Shown here piece after piece: positions 50,457-62,225 of a stretch of 64,000 nt of DNA. A program made the position numbers and the translations under genes. Location of the stretch: positions 6,944,392 to 7,008,391 of the forward strand of contig CM018036.1 in NCBI GenBank assembly GCA_008638375.1, read 5' to 3'. The notes beneath the pieces were generated by a model. It was not told where the DNA came from. It saw only the letters and a program-made list of their open reading frames with translations, and searched no databases. This stretch comes from Nyssa sinensis. Lineage: Eukaryota; Streptophyta; Magnoliopsida; Cornales; Nyssaceae. Every line of letters begins with the position of its first letter. Position 1 is the first letter of the stretch.

Positions 50457-52011
50457 TTATGCTGGAATATAATATAAATTGTCTTTACCTGGAACCTCCA
50501 AGAGTGTCTTCCCCGTGCGAATATCCTTAACAACAAAGCCCCACGAAAAATAGAGAAACACACAATGATTATCTTTAGTGAGTTTGGCAATAGACAAGAG
50601 ATTTTCCTTTAATTCCAGAACATATAAAATATCATTTAAATCTAAAGATTGTTTGCCCGTGCATAGAGATGATTTACCAACACGAGAAATGTGCAAAGAA
50701 TTACCATTGCCAACATAGACTCCATCATTGCCTGTGTAAGGTGAAAATTGACAGAGAAAAGCCGGATTAGATGTCATATAGCTGGTTGCACCAGAATCGG
50801 CAAGCCAATGAGGCTCAATGTGATCAACAATTGAGTCAGACGAAGCATGTGATGATAAATGCAGTCCAACAAAACTCTGTGCAAGTGTGGAGCGATCATC
50901 AGAAGTACGATTATCCCGAGCATAACAAAAACGACAGCGATCTACAGTATGGCCAGGCTTTTTACAAATTTGACAGTGAGGTTGGTTATGGCGTGAAAAA
51001 GCTTGATTACGGGGAAAATTATTTCCAGGATCACGAGGAAAATTATTGCCATAGCCATAACGAGGGTAAGAGGGTTGGTTGTCACGGCGATGATCACGAC
51101 TGGGAGTCACGGTGTGGACCTTGGCGATTATCACGTCTTTGATAATTGCTCTGGTGATTACCATCGTTGGATTGAGGGGCTGCTAGAGCAGATTCAGATA
51201 ATTGTGCACGAGCAGGGGCAATGGGCGTGGATGACTGAGAATGGAAGCGCTTCAAACGTTGCTCATGAACTAATAGTCATGCCCGAAGATCATCAAAGTG
51301 AATGGGATGTTCACAATTTTCTATTGCAAACACCAAGGGTTGATATTCCATAGTATTTGGAAGTCCTATTCAAGGTGTGAGTGACTAACTCAGAATCAGA
51401 CACATGATGATTTATGGCAGCCAAATTGTCTGCAAGAGATTTGATTCGAACCAAGTACTCTTCAATGCGTAGCGTACCTTTACTAAGGCCTTGTAATTCA
51501 TCATGAAGAAGACCAAGTTTGGCTTGAGATTGTTGATGGAAAATAGTTTCTAAGGTGTCCCAAACTTGGCGGGACGTTGACAAACCCAGGACTTGCGCAC
51601 TGGCACTAGGTGATAGTGTACCCTTGAGGCATGAGAGAAGAAATTGATTTGTTTTCAGCCACTCAACAGTATGTGGGATTTGGGATTGAGGTTTGTTTTT
51701 CCTTGTCAGTCAAAGTTTTGAGTCGTGGAGATATTGATCCATCAATATAGCTCACGAGATCATTACAAAGAAGGATGGGGGTAAATTGATCATGCCATAA
51801 AAAGATAATTTTCAGAATCTAGTTTAATAGAGACATGGTTGGAGATATTGGTGATAGGAAAAGAGAATAAAGAAGGAATAACTGGGTTGGGTGTGGAAGA
51901 GGACATGATACTTGCTGTTGAATATTGATTTGTAGAAGGATGAAGAAGAGACAAGAGAAAATGAGAGAAAGGAGGCGGCGTTGCAACAGAAAGAAAAAGG
52001 AGAGAGCTCAC
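50457..52011 (-). pseudogene. copia gag and protease, interrupted
   Basis: Gag probably starts at the ATG at 51906 (MSSSTPNPV) and continues with VSIKLDSENYLFMA before breaking near 51790. A gag piece at 51311-51583 has VWDTLETIFHQQSQAKL. At 50457-51164 lie the zinc knuckle CQICKKPGHTVDRC and the aspartic protease WLADSGATSYMT. It ends after PGKDNLYYIPA, where GAG-pre-integrase should continue. Confidence 0.88.
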
Positions 52012-52143
52012 GCCTCAAGAAGAGCTTTATTGATTTGTAGAAGGATGAAGAAGAGACAAAGAAAAAAGGAGAGAAAGGAGGCGGCGCTGCAATAGAAAGA
52101 AAAAAGGAGAAAAAGGAGAGAGCTCACTGCCTCAAGAAGAGCT
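51925..52143. repeat. Tandem duplication of about 105 bp across the copia leader and gag start
   Basis: The block starting TTGATTTGTAGAAGGATGAA at 51925 is repeated from 52030. Both copies contain GAGAAAGGAGGCGGCG and CTCAAGAAGAGCTTTATT. The second copy is about 9 bp longer because of a GGAGAAAAAGGAG expansion. Confidence 0.9.
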
Positions 52144-52160
52144 TTATTGCTCTGATACCA
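52142..52160 (-). other. copia primer binding site
   Basis: Directly next to the 5' LTR the minus strand reads TGGTATCAGAGC, the standard plant copia primer binding site for initiator methionine tRNA. Confidence 0.95.
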
Positions 52161-52274
52161 TGACAGGATTTGAGAATAGCCTACTGCCCTAGTAGGGTTG
52201 GCTATATATTTATATACAAGTAAGGTAATATGATGAAAATACAATACTGCCCTCAAGGCTTACATATCCTATTA
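52161..52274 (-). repeat. 5' LTR of the copia element (114 bp)
   Basis: Partner of 48222-48335. It carries TATATATTTATATACAAG, a possible TATA region. It is followed on the right by the target-site duplication AATAG. Confidence 0.92.
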
Positions 52275-53579
52275 AATAGTCTTTGCTAAATTTGTGCTTT
52301 AGTTGTAAGTAAATTAGAGGATAATGTTAGTGTAGTCAAATTACATTTAAAATTCAAATGTAAGTTGAAATTCAAATTACAAATTAATCTTCTTCAACTA
52401 GTATTTAACTTTGCTAATGATAATTTTCTTGTGATTTTGAAATAATCCTTATTGAATTGGTGCTTTAGTTATAACTACATGAGAGAATAAAATTGGTATA
52501 GTCTCAATATAATACAAATAATGTTTCATGTATAAATCAAACATAATATTGTTGAATTCATCGCTTTTGTTTTCAGTTCACAACAAAATGACTACAACTA
52601 GTCTATTTTATTTTATTTTTGTTGATAGACGATTGAGTAAGAAGGGGTCTCAAATGTCAAGCTCATTATTTTCAAAACCAATATATATTTTCCTTAGAAA
52701 TTTTTGTAAGGGTTCATCAAAACATCATTTCCCATATTGAAACCCTCAAATTATATTTTCAATTGATAAAAAGTAATTTGAGTAAATCGGTATGTCAAAA
52801 GCGCTCCTTCAAACTTTCTACAAAACAATCAAGGATTATTGAAGATGGCCTCAGTGACGATCACTCTAACGTTCAAGTTAGAGAGGGTTTCCTAACGAAA
52901 ATTGGAATTATTGAAGAGTGGCTTAGGATTTAATGGCCTTATTGTTCTGTGACTTAGATTCAGTTATGAGAATTGAGCTTGATTGGGTGATTCCAAATTT
53001 AATAGTTGATCCGAAGACATGATTTGATTGGTCAATATGTACAAAGTAGACCTAGAAACGATGTGTTCTCAGCTTACAGTTAGGCCTTGTATTGATATGT
53101 TATCAGAACTAATTCGATCAACGCTTTGAGCTGAACTGACTGACTTTTAGCTCGAAAGATCAACTATTGAATCAAAGTTTAAAGTTATTTGTGACTTAAA
53201 TATCCACTGTGTCTCAATCATATTGGTACTGTCATTTTTCGGTACATCAATATGTAATTATAATATTTATTTAGTTATGAGAAATGATATGCTTTTTGAT
53301 TCTATGATTATGACCTCTTTGAATTGGCTAGACCAAATGCTATGTTAAACTATAGCATTTAATATAAAATAGAAATGGTTTAGGTCATAAGAATACATAC
53401 ATACAAAATATACTCATACACACAAGATGTAGTCATTTCAATATGGGAAGGTTCATAATTTTTTTTTTTTTTTGAGTCCAAAATGAATTGAAGCAATGTA
53501 TATAGTGAAGGGTAGGTGTGTGTATATAAATCATGGCGGATTTAAACATAAAGTTAACAAAGTAATAACTTTAAATAAT

Positions 53580-53950
53580 CTCATTTAAAAACCCAAATTT
53601 TATGTTTTTGTAAGTTAATTTAAATTAAAAGTTTAATGCCAATAGAAATCTAGTTATAAAAAAATTTAAATTTTATGTTTTTGTAAATTAATATAAATGA
53701 AAGTGTTAGGTCAATAAAATCTACCTCCTAAATTTTATTTCTTTGTAGGTTAAAACATATTAGAAATTTAAGGTAAATATAAGTCTATCTATAAAAAGGA
53801 GACATAAATTTTATATTATTGTAGGTAAACCCAAATTAAAAGTATAAAACAAACGAAGTCTACCTAAAAAAATATTTGGTGTTTTTTATAATCCAAACTA
53901 GAAATATAAGATTAGTAAAAGCTTAATCTTTTAAATTACATTTTTATTAA
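53580..53950. repeat. Degenerate tandem repeat, units about 75-80 bp
   Basis: Four to five diverged units built around AAATTTTATGTTTTTGTAA, AATTAAAAGT and AATARAATCTACCTM. Confidence 0.7.
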
Positions 53951-53989
53951 AATCTTATTCATCTTATATTCCAAAAAATAAAATTATCG

Positions 53990-53994
<5 letters not shown>

Positions 53995-54043
<49 letters not shown>

Positions 54044-54044
54044 T
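53995..54044. repeat. (TA)n(GA)n microsatellite
   Basis: About 13 TA units followed by about 12 GA units, some 290 bp upstream of the pectate lyase start codon. Confidence 0.95.
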
Positions 54045-54234
54045 TTCCATGAGAAAAAAACAGTGTATAAAGAGTGGTGAGAGGTAACTGTTTTGTTACC
54101 TTTAATCAAGGTTGCTTAACGGCCAAAACTACCAAAAGAGGTAACGAGGAATCCCCGTGAAACCAGTAATCACAAAGCAGCTGGTGACCCCACCTGTTTA
54201 GTTTAATCACGCCATTACTCCCGGCTTTTATCTC

Positions 54235-54242
54235 TTTATAAA
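54235..54242 (+). promoter_or_regulatory. Probable TATA box of the pectate lyase gene
   Basis: TTTATAAA about 90 bp upstream of the ATG, followed by a pyrimidine-rich CT tract (54281-54300) as often seen in plant 5' UTRs. Confidence 0.6.
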
Positions 54243-54329
54243 CCCCATTCCTTCTTTCATCTCCCTCATCCTCCATTTCCCCCCCCCTCTCTCTCTCTCT
54301 ACCCCACTTTACAGAGAGAAACAGAGCCC

Positions 54330-56614
54330 ATGGCAGTTCCTTCACTCTCTCTCATCCTTCTCTTCTCTCTCCTAACCCCAACCCTCGTTTACTCCTCATC
54401 AATTCAAGACCCTGAACCAGTCGTACAAGAAGTACATAGGTAAGAGGCTCAACCTTTACTCCATTATAAGTCATTTAATAGTCACTACTCAATTCAAGAA
54501 GAGTTAGATGTAAACAATCTTTCTTCCAGAGAAGAAATTGTTTTTACCGACTTAAACCTACTTTCATGTCAAGAGTCATTTAGGTTACATTAAACACTAG
54601 AAGTTAACAATGTATGACATTTTTCTTTTTTCGGGTATGCAGGAGTATCAATGCCTCAAGGAGGAACTTGGGTTATCTCTCTTGTGGGACCGGCAACCCG
54701 ATGGACGACTGCTGGCGGTGCGACCCCAATTGGGAGAAGAACCGCCAGCGGCTAGCCGACTGTGCAATCGGGTTCGGCAAGAATGCCATTGGTGGAAGAG
54801 ATGGTAAAATTTATGTGGTGACTGACTCCGGCGATGATAATCCGGTTAACCCTAAACCAGGGACTCTTCGCCATGCAGTCATCCAAGATGAGCCATTATG
54901 GATCATTTTCGCCCGCGATATGGTGATCCAACTGAAGGAAGAACTGATCATGAATTCGTTCAAGACGATCGACGGTCGGGGAGCTAGCGTCCACATTGCC
55001 GGCGGTCCATGCATTACTATACAGTTCGTGACAAATATTATCATACATGGCTTACATATACATGATTGTAAGCAAGGAGGGAATGCAATGGTGAGGGACA
55101 CCCCACGGCACTATGGGTGGAGGACTGTATCAGACGGTGATGGGGTGTCCATTTTTGGTGGTAGCCATGTGTGGGTGGATCATTGCTCGTTGTCAAACTG
55201 CAAAGATGGCTTGATTGATGCCATTTATGGGTCCACAGGCCATCACCATTTCAAACAATTACATGACCCACCATGACAAGGTCATGCTGTTGGGTCACAG
55301 TGATTCTTTTGTTAAAGACAAGAGCATGCAAGTCACTATCGCCTTCAATCACTTTGGAGAAGGGCTTGTTCAGAGAATGCCAAGGTAAAGAATTCTCTTA
55401 AATTCTGAGATGATCATGTCTATAGGCTATGCATTAGTATCTGGTATATAGTCAATCATGCACCCTCCATTTCTATGGGGGTTTTGATCTAAGGTGGGGC
55501 CATGGTTTTCATTTGATTTATCAGATTGTTGTTTCAAATATGCAGATGTAGACATGGTTACTTCCATGTGGTGAATAATGACTACACCCATTGGGAAATG
55601 TATGCCATTGGAGGGAGTGCTGCGCCCACCATCAATAGCCAAGGCAATAGATTTCTTGCACCGGATAACAGATTTAGCAAAGAGGTGAGAATCCATTCAC
55701 GGAGGAATTATTTTGTTAGGACGGTCATTCCACCAAGTGGAGTTTTTGGTTCTAAACCACTAGTTTATATAATGTGATTATTATTTAAAAAGCTTAACAC
55801 TTTCCTATTTTTTATAGAAGCGAGAAATGGTCATTCGATCTGGAGTGACCATTCCGACCCGATTGAGTTTTTGTTCTCAAAGACTCGTTTGTTAGATAGA
55901 CGTGTGAGCACTTGGTCATTCGATGTGGAGTCACCATTCTACCCGGGTTGAGTTTTCGGCCTTAAAAGGCTAGTTTATGTAGTGTGATTATTCTTTAAAA
56001 AGTCTATCCTATTTTTATGGAGATGAGAGAAGAGTAATCATCCAGCCTGAGTTGAGTTTTCAACCCCCAAAGGAATAGTTTGCTAGGTAGACGTGTGAGC
56101 ACTTGGTATGACATTGGCTCCAGGCTAGTATGTTAAATAGACGTGTAAACATTTGGCATGATATTGGATAAGGGATCGGGTGTAATCTAATAGCACTTGT
56201 CATGTGTATGGTTTCTAATTAAAAGATTAACCTTTTTAGGTACAAATAGTGTACCCACTTTATAAGTCTCAGAACACATAAATGCCCATCAGATATGGGA
56301 CAAAGAACTGTAACACCTAGCTTCTTCATGTATTTATAGCTCATGGACACGTGGGGGGCCAAAATGCTTGATGTTGCCATCCTTCTATGCAGGTGACCAA
56401 ACATGAAGTTGCACCACAGAGTGAATGGAGGAACTGGAATTGGAGGTCTGAAGGAGACTTGCTGTTGAATGGTGCATATTTTACCCCGTCGGGTGCCGGA
56501 GCTTCGTCGAGTTATGCTAAGGCTTCAAGTTTGGGTGCAAGACCATCTTCTCTGGTGGGTTCGATAACGATGGCAGCTGGTGCACTTAACTGCAAGAAGG
56601 GTTCACGTTGCTGA
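54330..56614 (+). CDS. Pectate lyase, four exons, secreted, one-base frameshift in exon 2
   Basis: A family 1 polysaccharide lyase that cleaves de-esterified pectin in the cell wall. Exons: 54330-54439, 54643-55384, 55546-55684 and 56393-56614. The start [20 protein letters not shown] is a signal peptide. Exon 2 has [30 protein letters not shown] and [18 protein letters not shown]. Exons 2-3 carry the catalytic and calcium region [20 protein letters not shown]. Exon 4 ends [11 protein letters not shown]. An extra G at 55238/55239 (ACAGGCC) shifts the frame to a stop at 55274-55276; the junction phases only fit if exon 2 is one base shorter. Without that base the protein would be about 403 residues, the normal length. 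As sequenced the product lacks the active-site half. It is either a young pseudogene or an assembly error. The closest relative from memory is Arabidopsis pectate lyase 18. Confidence 0.92.
55740..56170. repeat. Diverged tandem repeats in pectate lyase intron 3
   Basis: Two copies of CTAGTTTATRTARTGTGATT, then ATTTAAAAAG and GGTCATTCGATSTGGAGTSACC, lie about 200 bp apart, and TAGACGTGTGAGCACTTGG occurs twice with a further diverged copy. The intron has grown by local duplication. Confidence 0.8.
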
Positions 56615-56939
56615 TCAATTAAGACCTAATTAACAACACCAAGTTTAGTGAATTTGGTGGTGGTGATCAATTCTACTATGTGAAAACATGAGTAGAAAAT
56701 GAAGGAAAATATGAGGGAGGAAAAGTAGGGCACATGAAGTCAAGGTTCAACTGCTAGGGAATTTCTTTTCTTTGCCCTTTTTATCTTCCCTCCATTTTAA
56801 TTTTTACTTTTCTTTTTTTTTTTTGACTTGATTGTCAAAATTACAACCTCTGGCCTATTATTCTTGGGATCCTTTGGGAAAACTTTTGTCAATCCTGATG
56901 GAGCTTAGAGAAAGCAAGTGCAGAAGTGTTGATATACTT

Positions 56940-57035
56940 AAATTATCTATATTTGAAACAAATCTCTCTCTAAATTATCTATATTTGAAACAAATCTCTG
57001 TCTCTCTCTCTCTCTCTCTTATATATACAGGTACA
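56940..57035. repeat. 32-bp duplication and TC/TA microsatellite
   Basis: AAATTATCTATATTTGAAAC and the following CTCTCT tract are repeated at about 56940 and 56972, ending in a (TC)n(TA)n run. Confidence 0.9.
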
Positions 57036-57692
57036 AATGAAAGGAACAAGCTAAAGAGGTCATCATTGGGTTCTATGTATATGAATTTTAATGAAATTTG
57101 GAAGGAAAAATAAAAGAATGAGATGCTAATATATGGATAAAGCCAAACAATCCATACCAATGAGCCATTGTACAATTTGGACCACATTACAATCTCCAAT
57201 CCAATTTTAACTATTGAATAATTAGTCATTCTCCTTAAGGAGTACACTTCTAGAAGGATACAATAAACTACCAAATGGACTACCCCAACTTTCTGGGCCA
57301 GTGTAAGTTCAGGTGGGCCCAAATGGGTATTTAGCAGAAGGTAGAATAGCTTCTGATGGGACAAAAGAGGAAAGCACATGCCATTGAACTTTTAGTGAAG
57401 CCCTCATTTGTGGACTAGAATCGGTTACAACTACATCTTTGACATTATTGCAGCAACATTTAACACAGATCTTGTAATCTACAGGCCAATAAAGACTGTT
57501 AGAGAGTCCCTTTCTGCTAGCATGCCCAAAGAAAATGGCTACAATAGGGCAGCCCTTACATTTATATTTATTTCATATATATATATATATATATCATATG
57601 CTGCAATCAAGAGGCATATGCTTACAAGGCTCCTTGAGATACAGTCAGTGTTGGATAACGTATGCTTGTATTCATAACACACTACAACAGTG

Positions 57693-57847
57693 GAAAGGGG
57701 ATGGAAATGAGTTTTAACATCTCCACTGAATGTTGATCATCATCCATGAAGAATAGAATCTAACTATTGAAAGGGGATGGAAATGACTTTTGATATCTCC
57801 AGTGAATGTCAATCATCATCCATAATGAAGTATACAACCTAACTATT
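57693..57847. repeat. Imperfect tandem duplication, period 76 bp
   Basis: GAAAGGGGATGGAAATGA followed by ATCTCCASTGAATG and ATCATCATCCAT occurs at 57693 and again at 57769. Confidence 0.9.
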
Positions 57848-58313
57848 GATTAATCCAGGCACTAGTTCTTAACTGTTCTTCTGTTATGAGGACAGTTCTA
57901 ATTAGGATGTGATTTTGGGGGTAAAAGTGCATGAGAATAAAATCATCTGGACTGGCTTTGTCATGTATATAAACTACACGATTATCAAGTGACTCTTTAT
58001 TTTAATTATAAATCAAAATAAAGCTTTATGTAAATAGTATTTTGTATACGTGAAAAGTTGTAGCGCATACATATTATCGGGGAAGAGATTTCTCCTATTA
58101 GAATTTGTGGCAAACTATTGTCGTATTATTATTCTTTATTTAAAAGAGGAATGTATAAACCATTGCCTATTCAATATTTTAGATTTTTCATATCATTATA
58201 TGATATGGAAAGAAAATAAATTATAAGCATGTTTAAAATCAATATAAATTAGTTTATTATCTTAAAATACACATCAAAAGGAACCAAAATTGAATTAATA
58301 AACCATAAATCAA

Positions 58314-58410
58314 ATCCAGAGCGGTGGATTAGTTGGTCTTTGAGGTCTCTCAAAAAGTGCTTATTTAATGAAAGATTTCGGATTCGACTCTTCATTCTCT
58401 CTAATACCAG
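58314..58410 (+). mobile_element. tRNA-derived SINE head candidate
   Basis: GTGGATTAGTTGG resembles an RNA polymerase III A box, and GGATTCGACTC about 55 bases later resembles a B box. I do not see a clean tRNA fold, tail or target-site duplication. Confidence 0.35.
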
Positions 58411-59458
58411 GCATCATTCATTTCGGTGAGGTTATTTACGTCAAAAGAGCGATGACTTTTCCTTGACCGAATGAAAAATAATTGTTCAAAGCTTATGAAG
58501 AATCAACTATCACACACTTCGATGAGATTACTTATGTTGAAAAAATTGTAACCTCTACTTGGCAAAAGAAAAATAGTCGTCTGAAAGACTCCATAACCCT
58601 GTGATAGAACAAAAACAAGAAAAAAGAAATGAGTGGGGCTGGTCCAATTTTATGGAGTGCTATGACATTGACATTTGCAGCCCAACCATGTGGTGGACAG
58701 CTAACAGAAATTGACCTAATTGGATCACAACTATGACCTATTGATGATGAGGTAGTTGTCCGCAAAGCACGCTTACGCACATGCACTAACAAAGGATTAA
58801 TTGGCCTCATTACACTTACACTATGACTAGGGATTTTGAATTTGTCCACATCAACAACCTCAATTGCTTTATTCAAGGGAAACTAATTAATTAGGATTGT
58901 CACTATTAGAGAGGATGTTTATTGACTTTGTTGAACATGTAGCATTGGGCACATGGCACCGGTCCTTGGATATGGCTAACATGACACGCTATTAGAGTTG
59001 TATATGAGTTGGGTTTAGAATCCGTTTTAGAATTGAGTTAGTGCACCCAATGAAATCAATCCGGTTGGTTCTTTTAGGATTAGTGGAGGTTTTAATATTC
59101 AAATCTTATCGTCTTTTAAATTTTCTTTCCCTTTCTTTTCTTAGAGACTGTTTGAAAAATCTTTCAAATTGGATCAGGTCAGAATCACCTTCGTTAAGTT
59201 ATCTGATTTTTAAGAAAATTAACTCTTATATGGTCTAATTTTGTTTAGGTTTTAAGTATTTTTTAAGACTAAATATAAACCAATATATTGTTAAAAGGTA
59301 CTTGCCAAACAACAAAAAATTTAAAATCAATTCATCTTGTATTCTACAGGAATGATTCTACTCTTTCCCAAACAGGTCCTTAGGAAGAAAGGATATTTCA
59401 AACAAAATCAATGAAACAAAAGAGATTCGAGTTAATAGAAAGTAGCAAATAAATCACT

Positions 59459-59645
59459 CAGGAGTGTGGCCGAACAATAAAGATGTTGAGGATAAAATCA
59501 AAGCGTTTCAAGTTCAAGTCCTCTTTTCGTCGATAATTGAAAATTAGAGATTAAAAGATGGACTTGTCTGTCACTAGAATAGAAACTTAACTTGGTGCGC
59601 GTGAACTGATTCAAGATACTCTCTAACCAATCAATAAAAAAAAAG
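59459..59645 (+). mobile_element. tRNA-derived SINE candidate
   Basis: GTGTGGCCGAAC (A-box like, Ser/Leu tRNA type) is followed by AAGTTCAAGTCCTC (B-box like) about 45 bases later, and an A-rich end lies at 59632-59645. Flanks share AATAAAT, a possible target-site duplication. Length about 187 bp fits a SINE. Confidence 0.45.
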
Positions 59646-60080
59646 TAATAAATAAGTCTAATTTAAAGAGACATGCTATAAAAATAGTCCAATTCATGAA
59701 ACTTCTCAAAATATTTTCTGATTTAAAAAACCTCATGTGACTCTTCTTTTCCATTATAACGATGAAATCATCTATTACACTGAATAAACAACGGACGTTT
59801 GAAGATCTTTTACATATCCGATCAAAATATGAAACCAAGTCATTAAGTTTGGATTGGTTTATGTCATCTGATTGCTATATATGAAAACATTATTTTCTAT
59901 CATCATCACATTCAAATAACAATCATTTTAATTTGATTACTTGTTCATCACGATTATAGTATAGCTACCAGATATAATAACATTTTGCCAACATGCTACG
60001 ATACCCATGACGACAGCAATAAACATTTTAGGGAAATCTTCTCAAACTTTTGACATTAAAACACTTGTCTCCAAGTTCAA

Positions 60081-60082
<2 letters not shown>

Positions 60083-60133
<51 letters not shown>
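60083..60133. repeat. (GT)n(TA)n microsatellite
   Basis: About 11 GT units followed by about 14 TA units. Confidence 0.95.
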
Positions 60134-60135
<2 letters not shown>

Positions 60136-61347
60136 ACCTGTCAAATTTTGGCCATTGGAATAAATAACTCAACATAATAAAAGTCAGTCCACTAATGGAT
60201 GATGCATGCAATTAAATTAATTCCTAACCAATTCGTGGGCTCGTTAGCTTCCTCTCTCATTATTTCGGGACTCAGAGGAATTATTTCATATGAACATCAC
60301 ACGATATATTAATTTTTATAATTTTTGTATATGTAATAAATAAGGGTGTAAGTTGGGCGAGTCAATCTAAACTTGAATTTAATATTTTATATATTATTTT
60401 TTAATACTTTAGTTATTTATTATTAGATTAATAAAAATTTCTTATAAGAATTATTATTTGTATTTTATAATTTCAATAATTGGTTTATTTTTAATATTTT
60501 GTTTAAAATTAAATTATGTCGAATGAGTTATTTTAACGATTTTTAGTTTCTTTTAGAAAAAAGAATTGAGAGAAATTATTGGAACATTTAGTGTATAATC
60601 AAAATATATAAAAAGATAGTAATTTATTAAAAAAATTGTATATAAACTTAAAAAATTAAAATTAATAATCGGGTTCAGGTCAGGCTCGATTGAACCCAGT
60701 ACAAATAAATTTTAATTCGAATTGAATTCAGATTAAGTTGTTCGAGTTCATGATCGGACTCGGATTAACTATTTTAAAACTTGAAATTAAACTTAGACAT
60801 AACTTAAATCGAGTCTCAGCCGCCCATCTCTTAATGACAAATTCATGAATTAATTTTTTCTAAAGACTGACTAGTAGGCGTCAATCAATGCAATTAATGC
60901 TGAAGAGTGCAATCTTGAACTTCTGGCCGGGTAGAATATGTCAAAATTTCAGTAACGTAATACAGAAAGTCTATAGAGATGGGAAATATATAATAATTGA
61001 AATGTTTCTTTACTATATGCATTGTAGCACTGGAGAATTAAAACATCAATGAAGACGAATCTGTCATCTATCAAGAGGAATGATCAATGATGGTGTTGTT
61101 TTTCTATTCTTAGGGGCCACTCACTTGGGCAAAAGATTAAATGCTTGCATGGAAAGCAATCCCTTCATTCATTTTGTACCATGCAAATATTACAATGTCA
61201 AAGTAAATCAATATGTCAAAATCATATACAATTTGGCAGCTGTAAGATATGCATGACACCTTTTTTCTTTTCTTTTGCTTTGTATTGTTTGTTTTTTAAG
61301 AGTATAGTGATCACCTTATTTACTAATACTTTACATGCACTAATATT

Positions 61348-61348
61348 G

Positions 61349-61389
<41 letters not shown>

Positions 61390-61399
61390 CGTGCGTGTA
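61348..61399. repeat. (AT)n(GT)n microsatellite
   Basis: About 13 AT units followed by GT units with GC interruptions. Confidence 0.95.
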
Positions 61400-61847
61400 A
61401 AAAATATTCTTATTAAGTTAATAATGACAGATAAATGTCATACACCCATCTAATAATCTTATCCAAATTTGCTGTACTACAATTGTGGATGCGTGATCGT
61501 GGAAGTTTTGAGTTGATCGGTCAAAGATAAAATTGTACTGGAGTGAATATCCACGTCAAATACAATGAGGAGTTCTCCGAGTGGAGCGACATGGAGAAAC
61601 TTTGCTAATTCAAAATGTCAAAGATAGAGACTAGTTAGAATGAGAATTTGTGGATATTAAAATGATATCAACATAAAATTCTACACCATTTAAGAATTTA
61701 TTGAAAGATGTGATGTTAGATCTATTTATATAATAATTGACACAGTGTTAGTTTGTTAAAATTTGTGCTAAGTGCGATACGACCTCACGTGTTCAACTAA
61801 TGTTCAAAATAGAAAATAGTTATAAATCATTATAAAAAATTATATGA

Positions 61848-62225
61848 GAGTTGCTCGATCAATGCTTTTGGACCTGTGCTATACAGGTTAGCCTCATCAA
61901 GTATCTCCTAAGATTTGTCCCCACGCGTCAAGCAATCATAAGATGAAAGGGCATGTGAGCTCTCTCGGAACCTTGAAGTTCCTTGTGAGAACAATTAAAG
62001 TATTCGTGACACGTTAGGAAACTAGAAGTCTAGCTTGTCATGTTTCAGGAGAGTTGGTTGATCAATGCTTTGGGACTTATGCTAAACGGGTTAGCCTCAT
62101 CAAGGGTCTCCTAAGACTTGTCCGTAAGTCTTACGCAATTATAAGATGAAAGGGCATGTGAGCTCTCAACTATGTTTGTCATGTTTCAGGAGAGTTGGTT
62201 TACCAATGCTTTAGGAGCTGTGCTA
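61848..62225. repeat. Three diverged tandem units
   Basis: GAGAGTTGGTTGATCAATGC, then TTGGGACYTRTGCTA and GGTTAGCCTCATCAAG, starts near 61850, 62050 and 62190. AAGATGAAAGGGCATGTGAG follows in the first two units. Confidence 0.85.

Larger units (their letters stand above)
48222..52274 (-). mobile_element. Ty1/copia LTR retrotransposon with 114-bp LTRs, integrase deleted
   Basis: Complete from LTR to LTR and flanked by a perfect 5-bp target-site duplication AATAG (48217-48221 and 52275-52279). Reading right to left: 5' LTR, a primer binding site for initiator Met tRNA (TGGTATCAGAGC), gag with zinc knuckle, protease, then directly the region after integrase (FDENMFPF), reverse transcriptase, RNase H, a purine-rich tract and the 3' LTR. 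The integrase core is missing, so the element is only 4053 bp. All coding parts carry stops or frameshifts. The two LTRs differ at about three positions, pointing to a moderately recent insertion. Short LTRs fit the Ale/Retrofit group of copia elements, but the lineage is a guess. Confidence 0.93.
52280..54200. other. Spacer upstream of the pectate lyase gene
   Basis: No gene recognised. It contains sequence related to the left flank of the copia element (ATTCAAATTAC and TTTGTGATTTTGAAATA words, 52320-52480), a degenerate minisatellite (53580-53950) and a TA/GA microsatellite. Confidence 0.65.

Noticed and set aside
60083..61399. Long GT/TA and AT/GT tracts as possible centromeric or origin-like sequence
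   Set aside because: Ordinary dinucleotide microsatellites common in plant spacers.
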